A stretch of DNA of 64,000 nucleotides, from NCBI RefSeq assembly GCF_902150045.1, contig NZ_CABFVU010000001.1, forward strand, positions 868,001 to 932,000. The letters run 5' to 3'. The notes under the pieces were generated by a model. It did no database searches. It worked only from the letters and a program-made list of their open reading frames with translations, and was not told the origin of the DNA. Shown in pieces: positions 51,944 through 59,022 of this stretch; within the stretch, counting starts at the first letter, position 1; each line of letters begins with the position of its first letter. The stretch comes from Chitinophaga polysaccharea. GTDB taxonomy: Bacteria > Bacteroidota > Bacteroidia > Chitinophagales > Chitinophagaceae. Position numbers and translations under genes: made by a program.

Positions 51944-51979
51944 AAAAAGAGAAGCCACGGTGTGCAGCAGCTTCTCTTT
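51944..51979 (-). terminator. Intrinsic terminator of the heavy-metal operon
   Basis: On the minus strand AAAGAGAAGC/GCTTCTCTTT (51946-51955 with 51970-51979) is followed by a T run. It lies 46 bases after the AraC-type gene. The rest of the gap 51759-52025 shows no gene. Confidence 0.75.
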
Positions 51980-52025
51980 AAACTAAAACTAAAACAACTA
52001 ACTTTTATTTCTTTACCCGGCATAT

Positions 52026-52598
52026 TCAGATCTTGTCTATTGGTATACGCTCAGGGGCCTTCAATTGTTTAAACTTACTGGGTGTAAGACCTGTTACTTT
52101 TTTGAATTGCGCCGATAGATGTGCTACACTGCTGTATCCCAGCTTGTAACTGATTTCACTTAAGCTTAATTCGTTATATACCAGTAATTCTTTCACCCGC
52201 TCTATTTTCTGCTGAATAATATATTGTTCAATGGTAGTACCTTCAGTTTCAGAAAAAAGATTACTGAGATAATGATAGTCTTTCTGCAACTTCCCTGCCA
52301 GTAAGGTGGAAAAGTTTTCCTTCATTTCATCCAGCTCTGAATGATGCACTGCCTGTACAATAATACTTTTTATGCCTGCGATCAGCTGTTGTTTTTTATC
52401 ATCTATCAATAAAAATCCCTCCTGCTGAAGTGCTGCTGATAGCTGCTGTAACTGTTGCTCCGAAACGGTTCCGTTTACTACTGCTTTACCCAGCTGTATT
52501 TCCTTAACGCTCAGTTGCTGCGCGGCAATAGTATTAGTAACCACTTTGATGCAACGCGGACAAACCATATTCTTTATAAACAGATCTGTTGTAGACAT
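52026..52598 (-). CDS. AraC-family regulator with N-terminal HMA-like metal domain
   Basis: 190-residue protein that joins a degenerate heavy-metal-associated domain (residues 1-70; Cys13 and Cys16 in NMVCPRCIKVV) to an AraC HTH domain (about 95-190: IEQYIIQQKIERVKELLVYN; SLSEISYKLGYSSVAHLSAQF; TGLTPSKFKQL). It is last in a four-gene unit with two Cys-rich metal proteins and an outer-membrane protein, so it is a plausible metal-responsive activator of that unit. The metal is unknown; copper is the usual ligand of CxxC HMA domains. Confidence 0.85.
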   Translation of the reverse strand: MSTTDLFIKNMVCPRCIKVVTNTIAAQQLSVKEIQLGKAVVNGTVSEQQLQQLSAALQQEGFLLIDDKKQQLIAGIKSIIVQAVHHSELDEMKENFSTLLAGKLQKDYHYLSNLFSETEGTTIEQYIIQQKIERVKELLVYNELSLSEISYKLGYSSVAHLSAQFKKVTGLTPSKFKQLKAPERIPIDKI

Positions 52599-52601
52599 CG
52601 G

Positions 52602-53465
52602 TTACTTTTTAATATTAAAAATGTTATGCTCCACCCTGATCAAAAAAGAGTTGGAGGAATTCCTCGGCATGCTTCCGGTTAGCTGGGTGCGGTAAGACAG
52701 GTCCAGTCTTGTAGTGCTGTTAAAAATAAACTGCACTGCCGGGGCAATATCCAGGTAGGAGCCTTTGCCTGCTGCGTCTGTATTGGTTTTACCCAACAGC
52801 TCCACGTACAGGTTTAAATTGGTTTGCTGAAAGCTTTTATACTTTACGGGCAACACCAGGTAGCCGGCCGACAAACTATAATTCACCGCATTCCTGGAAA
52901 ATTCGTCCGGGATATTGTCCTTCACATTGTTCATATAACGGGAATACCCCAACGTTGTGGATAATGCCAGTTTATGCAACAGTTGTGTGGCAATGATCCC
53001 TCCGTTTACGCCTGAGGTAGCACCTTCCAGGTCCAATTCCTTATTGTTGTACGGGCGCATGGCATGAGTTCCATCCGGCATCTCCGGGTAATACGGGTTA
53101 TTGATCACGGAGCCACGTACATAGGCTGCCATACGGAAATGCGCATGCTGCTGATCCAGCGACAGGAAGCGGTATTTGGCATACACGCCGCCGCCCTCCA
53201 GTTTTACAGATGGCTGCATCATGTTGGAGGCATATCCAAGCACATGTAACATGAGCTTTTTATTTACGCCCCACATCACTTCCGGCTCAAAACGCATCCC
53301 ATTGTCACCGGAATGCTTCATGTCAAAAAACTTATTGGAAAGCCGGATGCCCAGTGAGTTGGCGGGCATGTTGCTCGCTGGCTCTGTATTCACATATAAT
53401 TCCTGGGCAACGGCCATACTATAGCCGGCCATGATGACCAGGGCTGTTATTAAAAATCTTTTCAT
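52602..53465 (-). CDS. Outer-membrane beta-barrel-like protein of the metal operon
   Basis: 287 residues with a signal peptide ending SMAVAQE (about residue 21). The mature part alternates aromatic and polar residues in short strands (KLMLHVLGYASNMMQPSV; GGGVYAKYRFLSL; RMAAYVRGSVI) and ends in a strand FLIRVEHNIFNIKK, typical of small barrels. No named family recognised. Four bases separate it from the AraC-type gene, and the HMA gene is just upstream, so it probably takes part in metal or stress sensing at the envelope. Confidence 0.78.
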   Translation of the reverse strand: MKRFLITALVIMAGYSMAVAQELYVNTEPASNMPANSLGIRLSNKFFDMKHSGDNGMRFEPEVMWGVNKKLMLHVLGYASNMMQPSVKLEGGGVYAKYRFLSLDQQHAHFRMAAYVRGSVINNPYYPEMPDGTHAMRPYNNKELDLEGATSGVNGGIIATQLLHKLALSTTLGYSRYMNNVKDNIPDEFSRNAVNYSLSAGYLVLPVKYKSFQQTNLNLYVELLGKTNTDAAGKGSYLDIAPAVQFIFNSTTRLDLSYRTQLTGSMPRNSSNSFLIRVEHNIFNIKK

Positions 53466-53479
53466 ATACCGGCCAGTTG

Positions 53480-54025
53480 TTAAATGGTGACGTGATAAAT
53501 TCTTTTGGAAGCAGAAGCTCCGTCAGATTTGCAGCAGTCGCCCATCATACCTGTTTTATAACAGGCCATAGTGGTTTCGGTACTGAATTTTTTAAATTGT
53601 TTGGCAGAAACAAAGTCCTTGTCGATCACCGTAAGATCTTTGTCACCCGACAATACCTGGTTCTTCACATCCATAAAGTGCAGGGTGCTGCCGGCAAACG
53701 GCACATGTGCGTCGTTCTGTACGCTTACCCCGTCAAAGCTGGCAGTCATTACCAGTTTACCTACAGAAAACCCGGCATCTTCCACTTTATTTTTTATGGC
53801 ATCGATGCTTACCGGTACCCCGGGTTTAAAGATCAGCACAAAGGTGGTATTATCAAGGTCCGTATCTATTTTATCAACAAAAGGCAGTGATTCCAGCGCC
53901 TCGTAAGTAGCTTTTGAGCACATAGCGCAGGTAAGGCCTGTAGCGTGAACACTGGCTTTCTTAAATTGAGCATTTGCGCCGAAAGATAAGCCCAGCGCGA
54001 GCAATATAATGGATACTATTTTCAT
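53480..54025 (-). CDS. Periplasmic HMA-domain metal-binding protein
   Basis: 181 residues; signal peptide ends GANAQ near residue 20. An HMA domain follows with the metal loop GLTCAMCSKAT (Cys33, Cys36) and a full beta-alpha-beta pattern to about residue 95. The C-terminal half has a second metal-like cluster, CYKTGMMGDCCKSDG near 155, with Met and Cys ligands suited to Cu(I). It probably binds and passes on copper in the periplasm. It is the second gene of the unit starting with the HYC_CC_PP gene. Confidence 0.88.
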   Translation of the reverse strand: MKIVSIILLALGLSFGANAQFKKASVHATGLTCAMCSKATYEALESLPFVDKIDTDLDNTTFVLIFKPGVPVSIDAIKNKVEDAGFSVGKLVMTASFDGVSVQNDAHVPFAGSTLHFMDVKNQVLSGDKDLTVIDKDFVSAKQFKKFSTETTMACYKTGMMGDCCKSDGASASKRIYHVTI

Positions 54026-54117
54026 GGTCTGATGAATAAAATTGAATAAAAGAATAATAACAGTTAAGGCAATAAGGATGCTGTATGACAGCAGCCAACA
54101 TTACATTAAAAACTGTA

Positions 54118-54507
54118 TCAGACCAGGAAAGCGCAGTTCCGGAGGAAAATAGGTGCGAACGGGATGTCCGGCGGATCGTGGGGACGACTGACATTAAGCA
54201 TTTCCTGCACCGGCAAAACGGAAGCAGGTAAGATCCTTACCGGCTGCTGCATGTTTGTGGAAGGACCAAAATCGGATTGCAAGGCTTTTGCGGCCTGGTG
54301 CGTTTCGGTAACCTTACAGAACTTAAACTCATCTTTACAACAGTCCATGCCCTTTACCGGCTTTCCGCATTTACCGCAGTGATCGGCCGGAGCTTCCTGC
54401 AGGTCAATGGACGCCAGCTTGCCCATGCAGTAGTGCACGTTTACTGCAAACCCGCTGGTGAGCGTAATATACAGTGTGGCAAATAATATGGCAAAAAATT
54501 GCTTCAT
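54118..54507 (-). CDS. HYC_CC_PP family protein
   Basis: 129-residue exported Cys-rich protein of a Bacteroidota-specific family named for its motifs, all seen here: HYC in NVHYCMGKLASI near residue 24, CC in KGMDCCKDEFKFC near 53, and PP in RPHDPPDIPFAPI near 110. The signal peptide ends near residue 21. Conserved Cys, His and Met suggest metal binding. It begins the metal operon (HMA, outer-membrane protein, AraC-type regulator follow). Confidence 0.88.
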   Translation of the reverse strand: MKQFFAILFATLYITLTSGFAVNVHYCMGKLASIDLQEAPADHCGKCGKPVKGMDCCKDEFKFCKVTETHQAAKALQSDFGPSTNMQQPVRILPASVLPVQEMLNVSRPHDPPDIPFAPIFLRNCAFLV

Positions 54508-54516
54508 GATGAATTA

Positions 54517-54524
54517 CAAAGATA
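54517..54524 (-). promoter_or_regulatory. -7 box of the heavy-metal operon
   Basis: TATCTTTG on the minus strand matches TAnnTTTG and ends 9 bases before the HYC_CC_PP start codon, leaving an unusually short leader. It is squeezed directly against the T run of the porin terminator. Confidence 0.55.
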
Positions 54525-54527
54525 CAT

Positions 54528-54568
54528 AAAAAAAATGACCGGTATCGTGTTGCCACCATACCGGTCAT
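54528..54568 (-). terminator. Intrinsic terminator of the porin gene
   Basis: On the minus strand ATGACCGGTAT/ATACCGGTCAT (54535-54545 with 54558-54568) is an 11-bp stem followed by eight T. Confidence 0.92.
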
Positions 54569-54588
54569 CATATAGTCAGATACAAAAG

Positions 54589-56562
54589 TTAATTAATAAA
54601 CCACCATCTGAGCCCTACCCTGAAGGCGAAGTTATTATATGGGTATAGCGGCCCTGCATAATTGTTGTTGCCAATAAAAGTATTCAGGTTTTCTGCGCGT
54701 ACATAGGCAGAGAAGGATTTGATACGGAAATTGGCAAATGCGGCAATATCGGGGAGCGGATTGCTGATCTTCGCTCTATTCTGGTAAATAAACTGACCGG
54801 TGAGCGGAGAATAATCATCTGCATAATAACCGGTGTTATAGCGCAGCTCGATGCCCGTCATCAGGTTCAGGTTCGTATACAATCTTTTCTCAAAGGCAAA
54901 CCGGTTACGTGTCCAGAAAGCAGGTACATTGAGCGGCCCGTTGCCATGCAGCTGCTGGAAAGCGATATCCAGGTACCAGGAAAACGGTTTTATGCTGAAC
55001 TTCTTGCTAAAGGTGATCTGTAACAGGTTAAACAGGGAGTTATACTGATCGCTGTGATAAAAATCCCTGAAATAGGTGTAATTGGTAAACAGGAAATAAT
55101 TGGCTGCCAGGGTATAATCCAGCTTTTTATTCTCAGTGGCAAACTGCAGCTGGGTAATATTTTCCTTGGACAGGCTGGTATTGTACCAGGCATCATTGGT
55201 GCTGGCGAAATACTTGAAAACGTAAGATGGTTCCTTATTTACGTTGCTCACCGACAAGCGTACATCTCCCAGGAAATCGTTGATATGTCTTTTTAACATC
55301 CCATAAAATCCATAATCCCCGATATTCTGTCCTGCTACATAAAACTCACCTCTTGCAGAAAAATCCCATTTCTGGTTACGGGTTTTATTACGGTATTCGC
55401 CATGTACTGCCAGGTTGCTGAAATTGATATCCGCATCCAGGAAGGTGCCGGTAAGACTTTCAAACCTCGCTCCTATATTAATGAAGTGCCCCAGGTTGCC
55501 AAGCACCGGGAACTGGATGAGCGACAGGTCGTTGGAAATCATTTTCCACTGGTGTTTGGAGGCTACCGTATCGCCGGGTAAAAAATTATAGTGGCTGGAA
55601 TAGAAAGCGGTATCCGGGCTGGAGTCGAGGAACTCATAGTTATTGTTCTGGTAATTGAAGGTGTACTGCACACGGAATATCGGGTCGTACTTATAATAAT
55701 CGGTGGTATCGTTCACATGGATACTATCGCCCCGGCCCCAATCGTACTGCTGCTGGATCAGGAATCCGGTTTCCCGGTAATTGGATTTCACCGGGATGGA
55801 GCCCCCGAAAAAGGCATACGTTGTAGAAGCACTGTTACCGAGGTTTACCGGGATGGTTTTCCGTTGCTTGAAAGTATTGTTGGTCATGAACGTATCGCTC
55901 TGGATCCCCCCGTTCTCTCCACCGTTGATCTTATTATAATAGAAGCTCAAGTAGGTATTGGCGCGTTTGTTTTTGCTCTGGTACCGGGCGGTAAAGCGGT
56001 AAATATCATGATTGGTGTTTTGCGAACGATAGTATCCCGGCGCATTGATTTTGCGGTAGTCGAAAGCAAAGTTGAAGCGCTCCGTCCTGTTCTGCGTATG
56101 GGAAAGCCCTATTACCTGTTCCTGTTTGCTGCCTACCAGGTACTGCAGCTCTGTGTAGGGGCGTGTGGTATAATAGAAACGGGCATCCTTATGCGTGTTG
56201 GAATATACGTCATAAGCATGAAAACCTGCATCAAACCCGGGTTTCATGCGTGGTGTAAAGATCATGTTATAGGCGGCGCCACCGGTATTCCCAAGTGTGG
56301 TGTATGAAGAGGGCACCCTCAGGTAATTGGTCTGAAAATCCGATATGGACGAGTCGAGCTTATAATCGGTGGGCTCACCGAGGATGCGGTAGGTTAATGT
56401 CAGCGTATCCGGTTCATGCTCATGTTTTGAGGTATCCCGCTGCATTTTGCTGGTACCGCCGCCACCGCCGCCCATGTTACCGAAGCGTCCAGAGTTGAAC
56501 TGGGCCATTAATTGATTCCCGCACAAGAACAGCAGGGCTATGGAAATGAAAATTTGCCTCAT
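54589..56562 (-). CDS. Putative porin (Bacteroidota Porin_10 type)
   Basis: 657-residue outer-membrane barrel. Signal peptide ends LMAQF near residue 21; a short Gly-rich stretch (NMGGGGGGTSK) and a charged linker lead into the barrel. Repeated amphipathic strands with aromatic girdles run to the C-terminal strand FAFRVGLRWWFIN, ending with an aromatic-polar-aromatic pattern recognised by the BAM machinery. Landmarks of this family are LGNTGGAAYNMIF near 90 and QEQVIGLSHTQNRTERFNF near 150. Solute specificity is unknown. Confidence 0.87.
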   Translation of the reverse strand: MRQIFISIALLFLCGNQLMAQFNSGRFGNMGGGGGGTSKMQRDTSKHEHEPDTLTLTYRILGEPTDYKLDSSISDFQTNYLRVPSSYTTLGNTGGAAYNMIFTPRMKPGFDAGFHAYDVYSNTHKDARFYYTTRPYTELQYLVGSKQEQVIGLSHTQNRTERFNFAFDYRKINAPGYYRSQNTNHDIYRFTARYQSKNKRANTYLSFYYNKINGGENGGIQSDTFMTNNTFKQRKTIPVNLGNSASTTYAFFGGSIPVKSNYRETGFLIQQQYDWGRGDSIHVNDTTDYYKYDPIFRVQYTFNYQNNNYEFLDSSPDTAFYSSHYNFLPGDTVASKHQWKMISNDLSLIQFPVLGNLGHFINIGARFESLTGTFLDADINFSNLAVHGEYRNKTRNQKWDFSARGEFYVAGQNIGDYGFYGMLKRHINDFLGDVRLSVSNVNKEPSYVFKYFASTNDAWYNTSLSKENITQLQFATENKKLDYTLAANYFLFTNYTYFRDFYHSDQYNSLFNLLQITFSKKFSIKPFSWYLDIAFQQLHGNGPLNVPAFWTRNRFAFEKRLYTNLNLMTGIELRYNTGYYADDYSPLTGQFIYQNRAKISNPLPDIAAFANFRIKSFSAYVRAENLNTFIGNNNYAGPLYPYNNFAFRVGLRWWFIN

Positions 56563-56581
56563 CCGAAAGTAACAAAAGCGT

Positions 56582-57403
56582 TTATAGTTGCCGGATTAAT
56601 TCACTAAATATCAGCGTAAGCTTGGGTTCTGCCGCTTTCGCAGCTGCCAGTACTTCTTCATGGGTGATCACATTTTCTTCTTCACGGATACCGATATCGG
56701 TGATCACACTCATGGCAAATACTTTCAAACCGGCATGTGCCGCTACAATTACTTCAGGTACGGTGCTCATTCCTACAGCGTCGCCACCGATGATGTGCAT
56801 GTATTTGTACTCTGCCCGGGTTTCAAAGGTGGGCCCCTGAACCCCTACGTATACGCCGCTATGCAAAGATATATTGTTGGCTGCAGCAATTTTACCTGCT
56901 GCCTCGATCAGTGTTTTGGCATAGGGCTCACTCATGTCGGGGAAACGGGGGCCCAGTGAGTCCTCGTTCTTACCGCGCAGCGGATGCTCCGGCTGCAGGT
57001 TGATATGATCCCTGATGATCATCAGATCGCCTACCTGGAAGGATGGATTCATTCCCCCGGCGGCATTGGAAATAAACAAGGTATGGATACCCAGGGCTTT
57101 CATAACGCGCACCGGAAAAGTTACCTGTTGCATGGAAAACCCTTCATAAAAGTGAAAACGCCCTGCCATCGCCACAACCGGCTTTCTCTGCATATGCCCC
57201 AGGATTAGTTTGCCTGAATGCCCTTCCACCGTTGATTCGGGGAAATGGGGTATGTTGCTGTATGGAATTTCGATGCTGTCCTCAATTTCCGCGGTCAGGT
57301 TGCCCAGGCCGCTGCCCAGTATAATCCCTGCCACCGGCTTATGCTGCCAGAATTTGCTGATATATTCCCCCGCTGCTGTGATCCTTGCTGTTAGTTCACT
57401 CAT
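56582..57403 (-). CDS. Purine-nucleoside phosphorylase, trimeric (PNP/MTAP) family
   Basis: Cytoplasmic enzyme of 273 residues splitting purine nucleosides with phosphate. Family blocks are GIILGSGLGNL near residue 26, VEGHSGKL near 59, MAGRFHFYEG near 79, ISNAAGGMNP near 111, GVYVGVQGPTFETRAE near 183, and GMSTVPEVIV near 211. At the base-specifying site the human Asn243 is replaced by Asp236 (SVITDIG), a feature shared with enzymes that accept 6-aminopurines, so adenosine or methylthioadenosine activity should be considered. It has a -7 box and a leader hairpin upstream and is divergent from sucC. Confidence 0.92.
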   Translation of the reverse strand: MSELTARITAAGEYISKFWQHKPVAGIILGSGLGNLTAEIEDSIEIPYSNIPHFPESTVEGHSGKLILGHMQRKPVVAMAGRFHFYEGFSMQQVTFPVRVMKALGIHTLFISNAAGGMNPSFQVGDLMIIRDHINLQPEHPLRGKNEDSLGPRFPDMSEPYAKTLIEAAGKIAAANNISLHSGVYVGVQGPTFETRAEYKYMHIIGGDAVGMSTVPEVIVAAHAGLKVFAMSVITDIGIREEENVITHEEVLAAAKAAEPKLTLIFSELIRQL

Positions 57404-57426
57404 TTGTTTATACGTTAATTAAAAGC

Positions 57427-57457
57427 CGGGTTTAAAAAACAAACCCGCGCAAAGTTA
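57427..57457 (-). promoter_or_regulatory. -7 box and leader hairpin of the PNP gene
   Basis: TAACTTTG (57457-57450, then C) on the minus strand matches TAnnTTTG. Just after the expected start of transcription, CGGGTTT/AAACCCG (57447-57441 with 57433-57427) makes a 7-bp hairpin in the leader. Confidence 0.5.
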
Positions 57458-57531
57458 TTTTTTAATTCACAAATGACTGCAGTTTTATATTTAAATCATA
57501 ATGACCTATTTTAGCGGCAAATTTTATTCCG

Positions 57532-58743
57532 ATGAACTTACACGAGTACCAGGCTAAAGAACTGTTGAAAAAATATAATGTACCGGTACAGGAAGGTATT
57601 CCGGTGGATACCCCTGAAGCGGCTGCGGAAGCATATAAGCAGCTGAAAGTGCAATTTGGTAATGAATTTGCCGTTGTAAAAGCCCAGATTCATGCGGGTG
57701 GACGCGGAAAGGGTAAGATCCGTGGTACGGAACAGAGAGGTGTGGCAGTAGGAAAAAATGCAGAAGATATTAAAAACATAGCAGGAAATATCCTGGGAGG
57801 CACCCTGGTGACCATTCAAACCGGCGAAGCCGGTAAACTTGTAAACAAAGTACTGGTAGCGCAGGATGTTTACTATCCAGGCGCTAACCCGGTAAAGGAA
57901 TTTTACCTGTCTATCCTGCTGGATCGTGCTAAAAGCCAGAACGTTATCATGTATTCCACTGAAGGTGGTATGGATATCGAAGAGGTAGCACACAGCACTC
58001 CTGAGAAAATATTTAAAGAGTGGGTAAAGCCAAATATGACCCTGCAGCCTTTCCAGGCACGTAACATCGCCTTCAACTTCGGTTTGAGCGGTGAAGCGTT
58101 CAAAAACATGGTGAAATTTGTGACCAACCTCTATAACGCATACGTAGGACTGGATTGCAGCATGCTGGAAATCAACCCGCTGTTCAAAACCAGTGACGAC
58201 AAGATCATTGCCGTTGATGCCAAAGTAAACCTGGACGACAACTCCCTGATGCGTCATCCCGACCTGGAAGCGCTCCGCGATATTTCTGAAGAAGATCCTA
58301 CAGAAGTAGAAGCCAGCAAATACAACCTGAACTTTGTAAAACTGGATGGTAACGTAGGCTGTATGGTAAATGGCGCCGGCCTGGCCATGGCTACCATGGA
58401 CATGATCAAACTGAGCGGCGGTGAACCAGCCAACTTCCTGGACGTAGGCGGTACTGCCAACGCTCAAACCGTGGAAGCAGGCTTCCGTATCATCCTGAAA
58501 GATCCAAAAGTTAAAGCTATCCTGATCAATATCTTTGGTGGTATTGTGCGTTGCGACAGGGTTGCCCAGGGTGTTATTGATGCTTACAAATCCATTGGTA
58601 ACATCAGCGTTCCTATTATCGTCCGTTTACAGGGTACTAACGCTGCAGAAGCCAAAGTACTGATCGAAGAAAGCGGTCTGAAAGTACAGTCAGCTATCCT
58701 GCTCAGCGAAGCAGCTGCCCTGGTGAACAAAGCGGTTAGCTGA
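57532..58743 (+). CDS. sucC: Succinyl-CoA synthetase, ADP-forming, beta subunit
   Basis: TCA-cycle enzyme subunit of 403 residues. The ATP-grasp domain comes first: MNLHEYQAKELLKKY, VVKAQIHAGGRGKGKIRG near 47 (nucleotide binding), and LDCSMLEINPLF near 203 with the metal-binding Glu-Asn pair. The C-terminal CoA-ligase flavodoxin-like domain has FLDVGGTANAQTVEAGF near 303 and INIFGGIVRCDRVAQGV near 336. No sucD follows: palindrome R5 and a convergent gene come next, so the alpha subunit must be encoded elsewhere. Confidence 0.97.
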   Translation: MNLHEYQAKELLKKYNVPVQEGIPVDTPEAAAEAYKQLKVQFGNEFAVVKAQIHAGGRGKGKIRGTEQRGVAVGKNAEDIKNIAGNILGGTLVTIQTGEAGKLVNKVLVAQDVYYPGANPVKEFYLSILLDRAKSQNVIMYSTEGGMDIEEVAHSTPEKIFKEWVKPNMTLQPFQARNIAFNFGLSGEAFKNMVKFVTNLYNAYVGLDCSMLEINPLFKTSDDKIIAVDAKVNLDDNSLMRHPDLEALRDISEEDPTEVEASKYNLNFVKLDGNVGCMVNGAGLAMATMDMIKLSGGEPANFLDVGGTANAQTVEAGFRIILKDPKVKAILINIFGGIVRCDRVAQGVIDAYKSIGNISVPIIVRLQGTNAAEAKVLIEESGLKVQSAILLSEAAALVNKAVS

Positions 58744-58748
58744 TCGCA

Positions 58749-59021
58749 GCGGATTTTGTCTTGGAACACTGATTACGCTGATTTTGCTGATTAGTTTGAT
58801 TTTATTTTTGAATTTTTTATAGATATTTAAGGGAGATGAAAGCGAAGGTTTGCTTTTATCTCCCTTAATTATTTACAGGTTTTCACTTCAGGCTTTTATA
58901 AATAGTTAAGGGAGATAAATGCTGATATCGCATCTACCTCCCTTAATTTTATAAAGTCTAAAAAATAAAATCAAACTAATCAGCAAAATCAGCGTAATCA
59001 GTGTTCCAAGACAAAATCCGC
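58749..59021. repeat. Large intergenic palindrome, copy R5 (perfect 61-bp arms, two inner hairpins)
   Basis: Arms 58749-58809 and 58961-59021 are perfect inverted copies of 61 bases. They begin GCGGATTTTGTCTTGG and contain four 9-bp units of the TGATTNNNN type before an AT-rich end. The centre holds two hairpins in tandem with the family stem: AAGGGAGAT/ATCTCCCTT (about 58829-58866) and TTAAGGGAG/CTCCCTTAA (about 58906-58946). The element starts 5 bases after the sucC stop and ends 1 base before the stop codon of the PBP gene. Confidence 0.95.
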
Positions 59022-59022
59022 C

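Noticed and set aside
51774..51986. 70-codon open frame in the gap after the L,D-transpeptidase gene
   Set aside because: It spans the terminator of the metal operon, has no ribosome-related context or family features and looks like chance.
57538..58467. 309-codon minus-strand open frame opposite sucC
   Set aside because: Antisense shadow of a highly conserved gene; no motif.
3136..59021. Palindromes considered as a CRISPR array
   Set aside because: Copies are kilobases apart, differ in length, are inverted repeats rather than regularly spaced direct repeats, and no cas gene is present.
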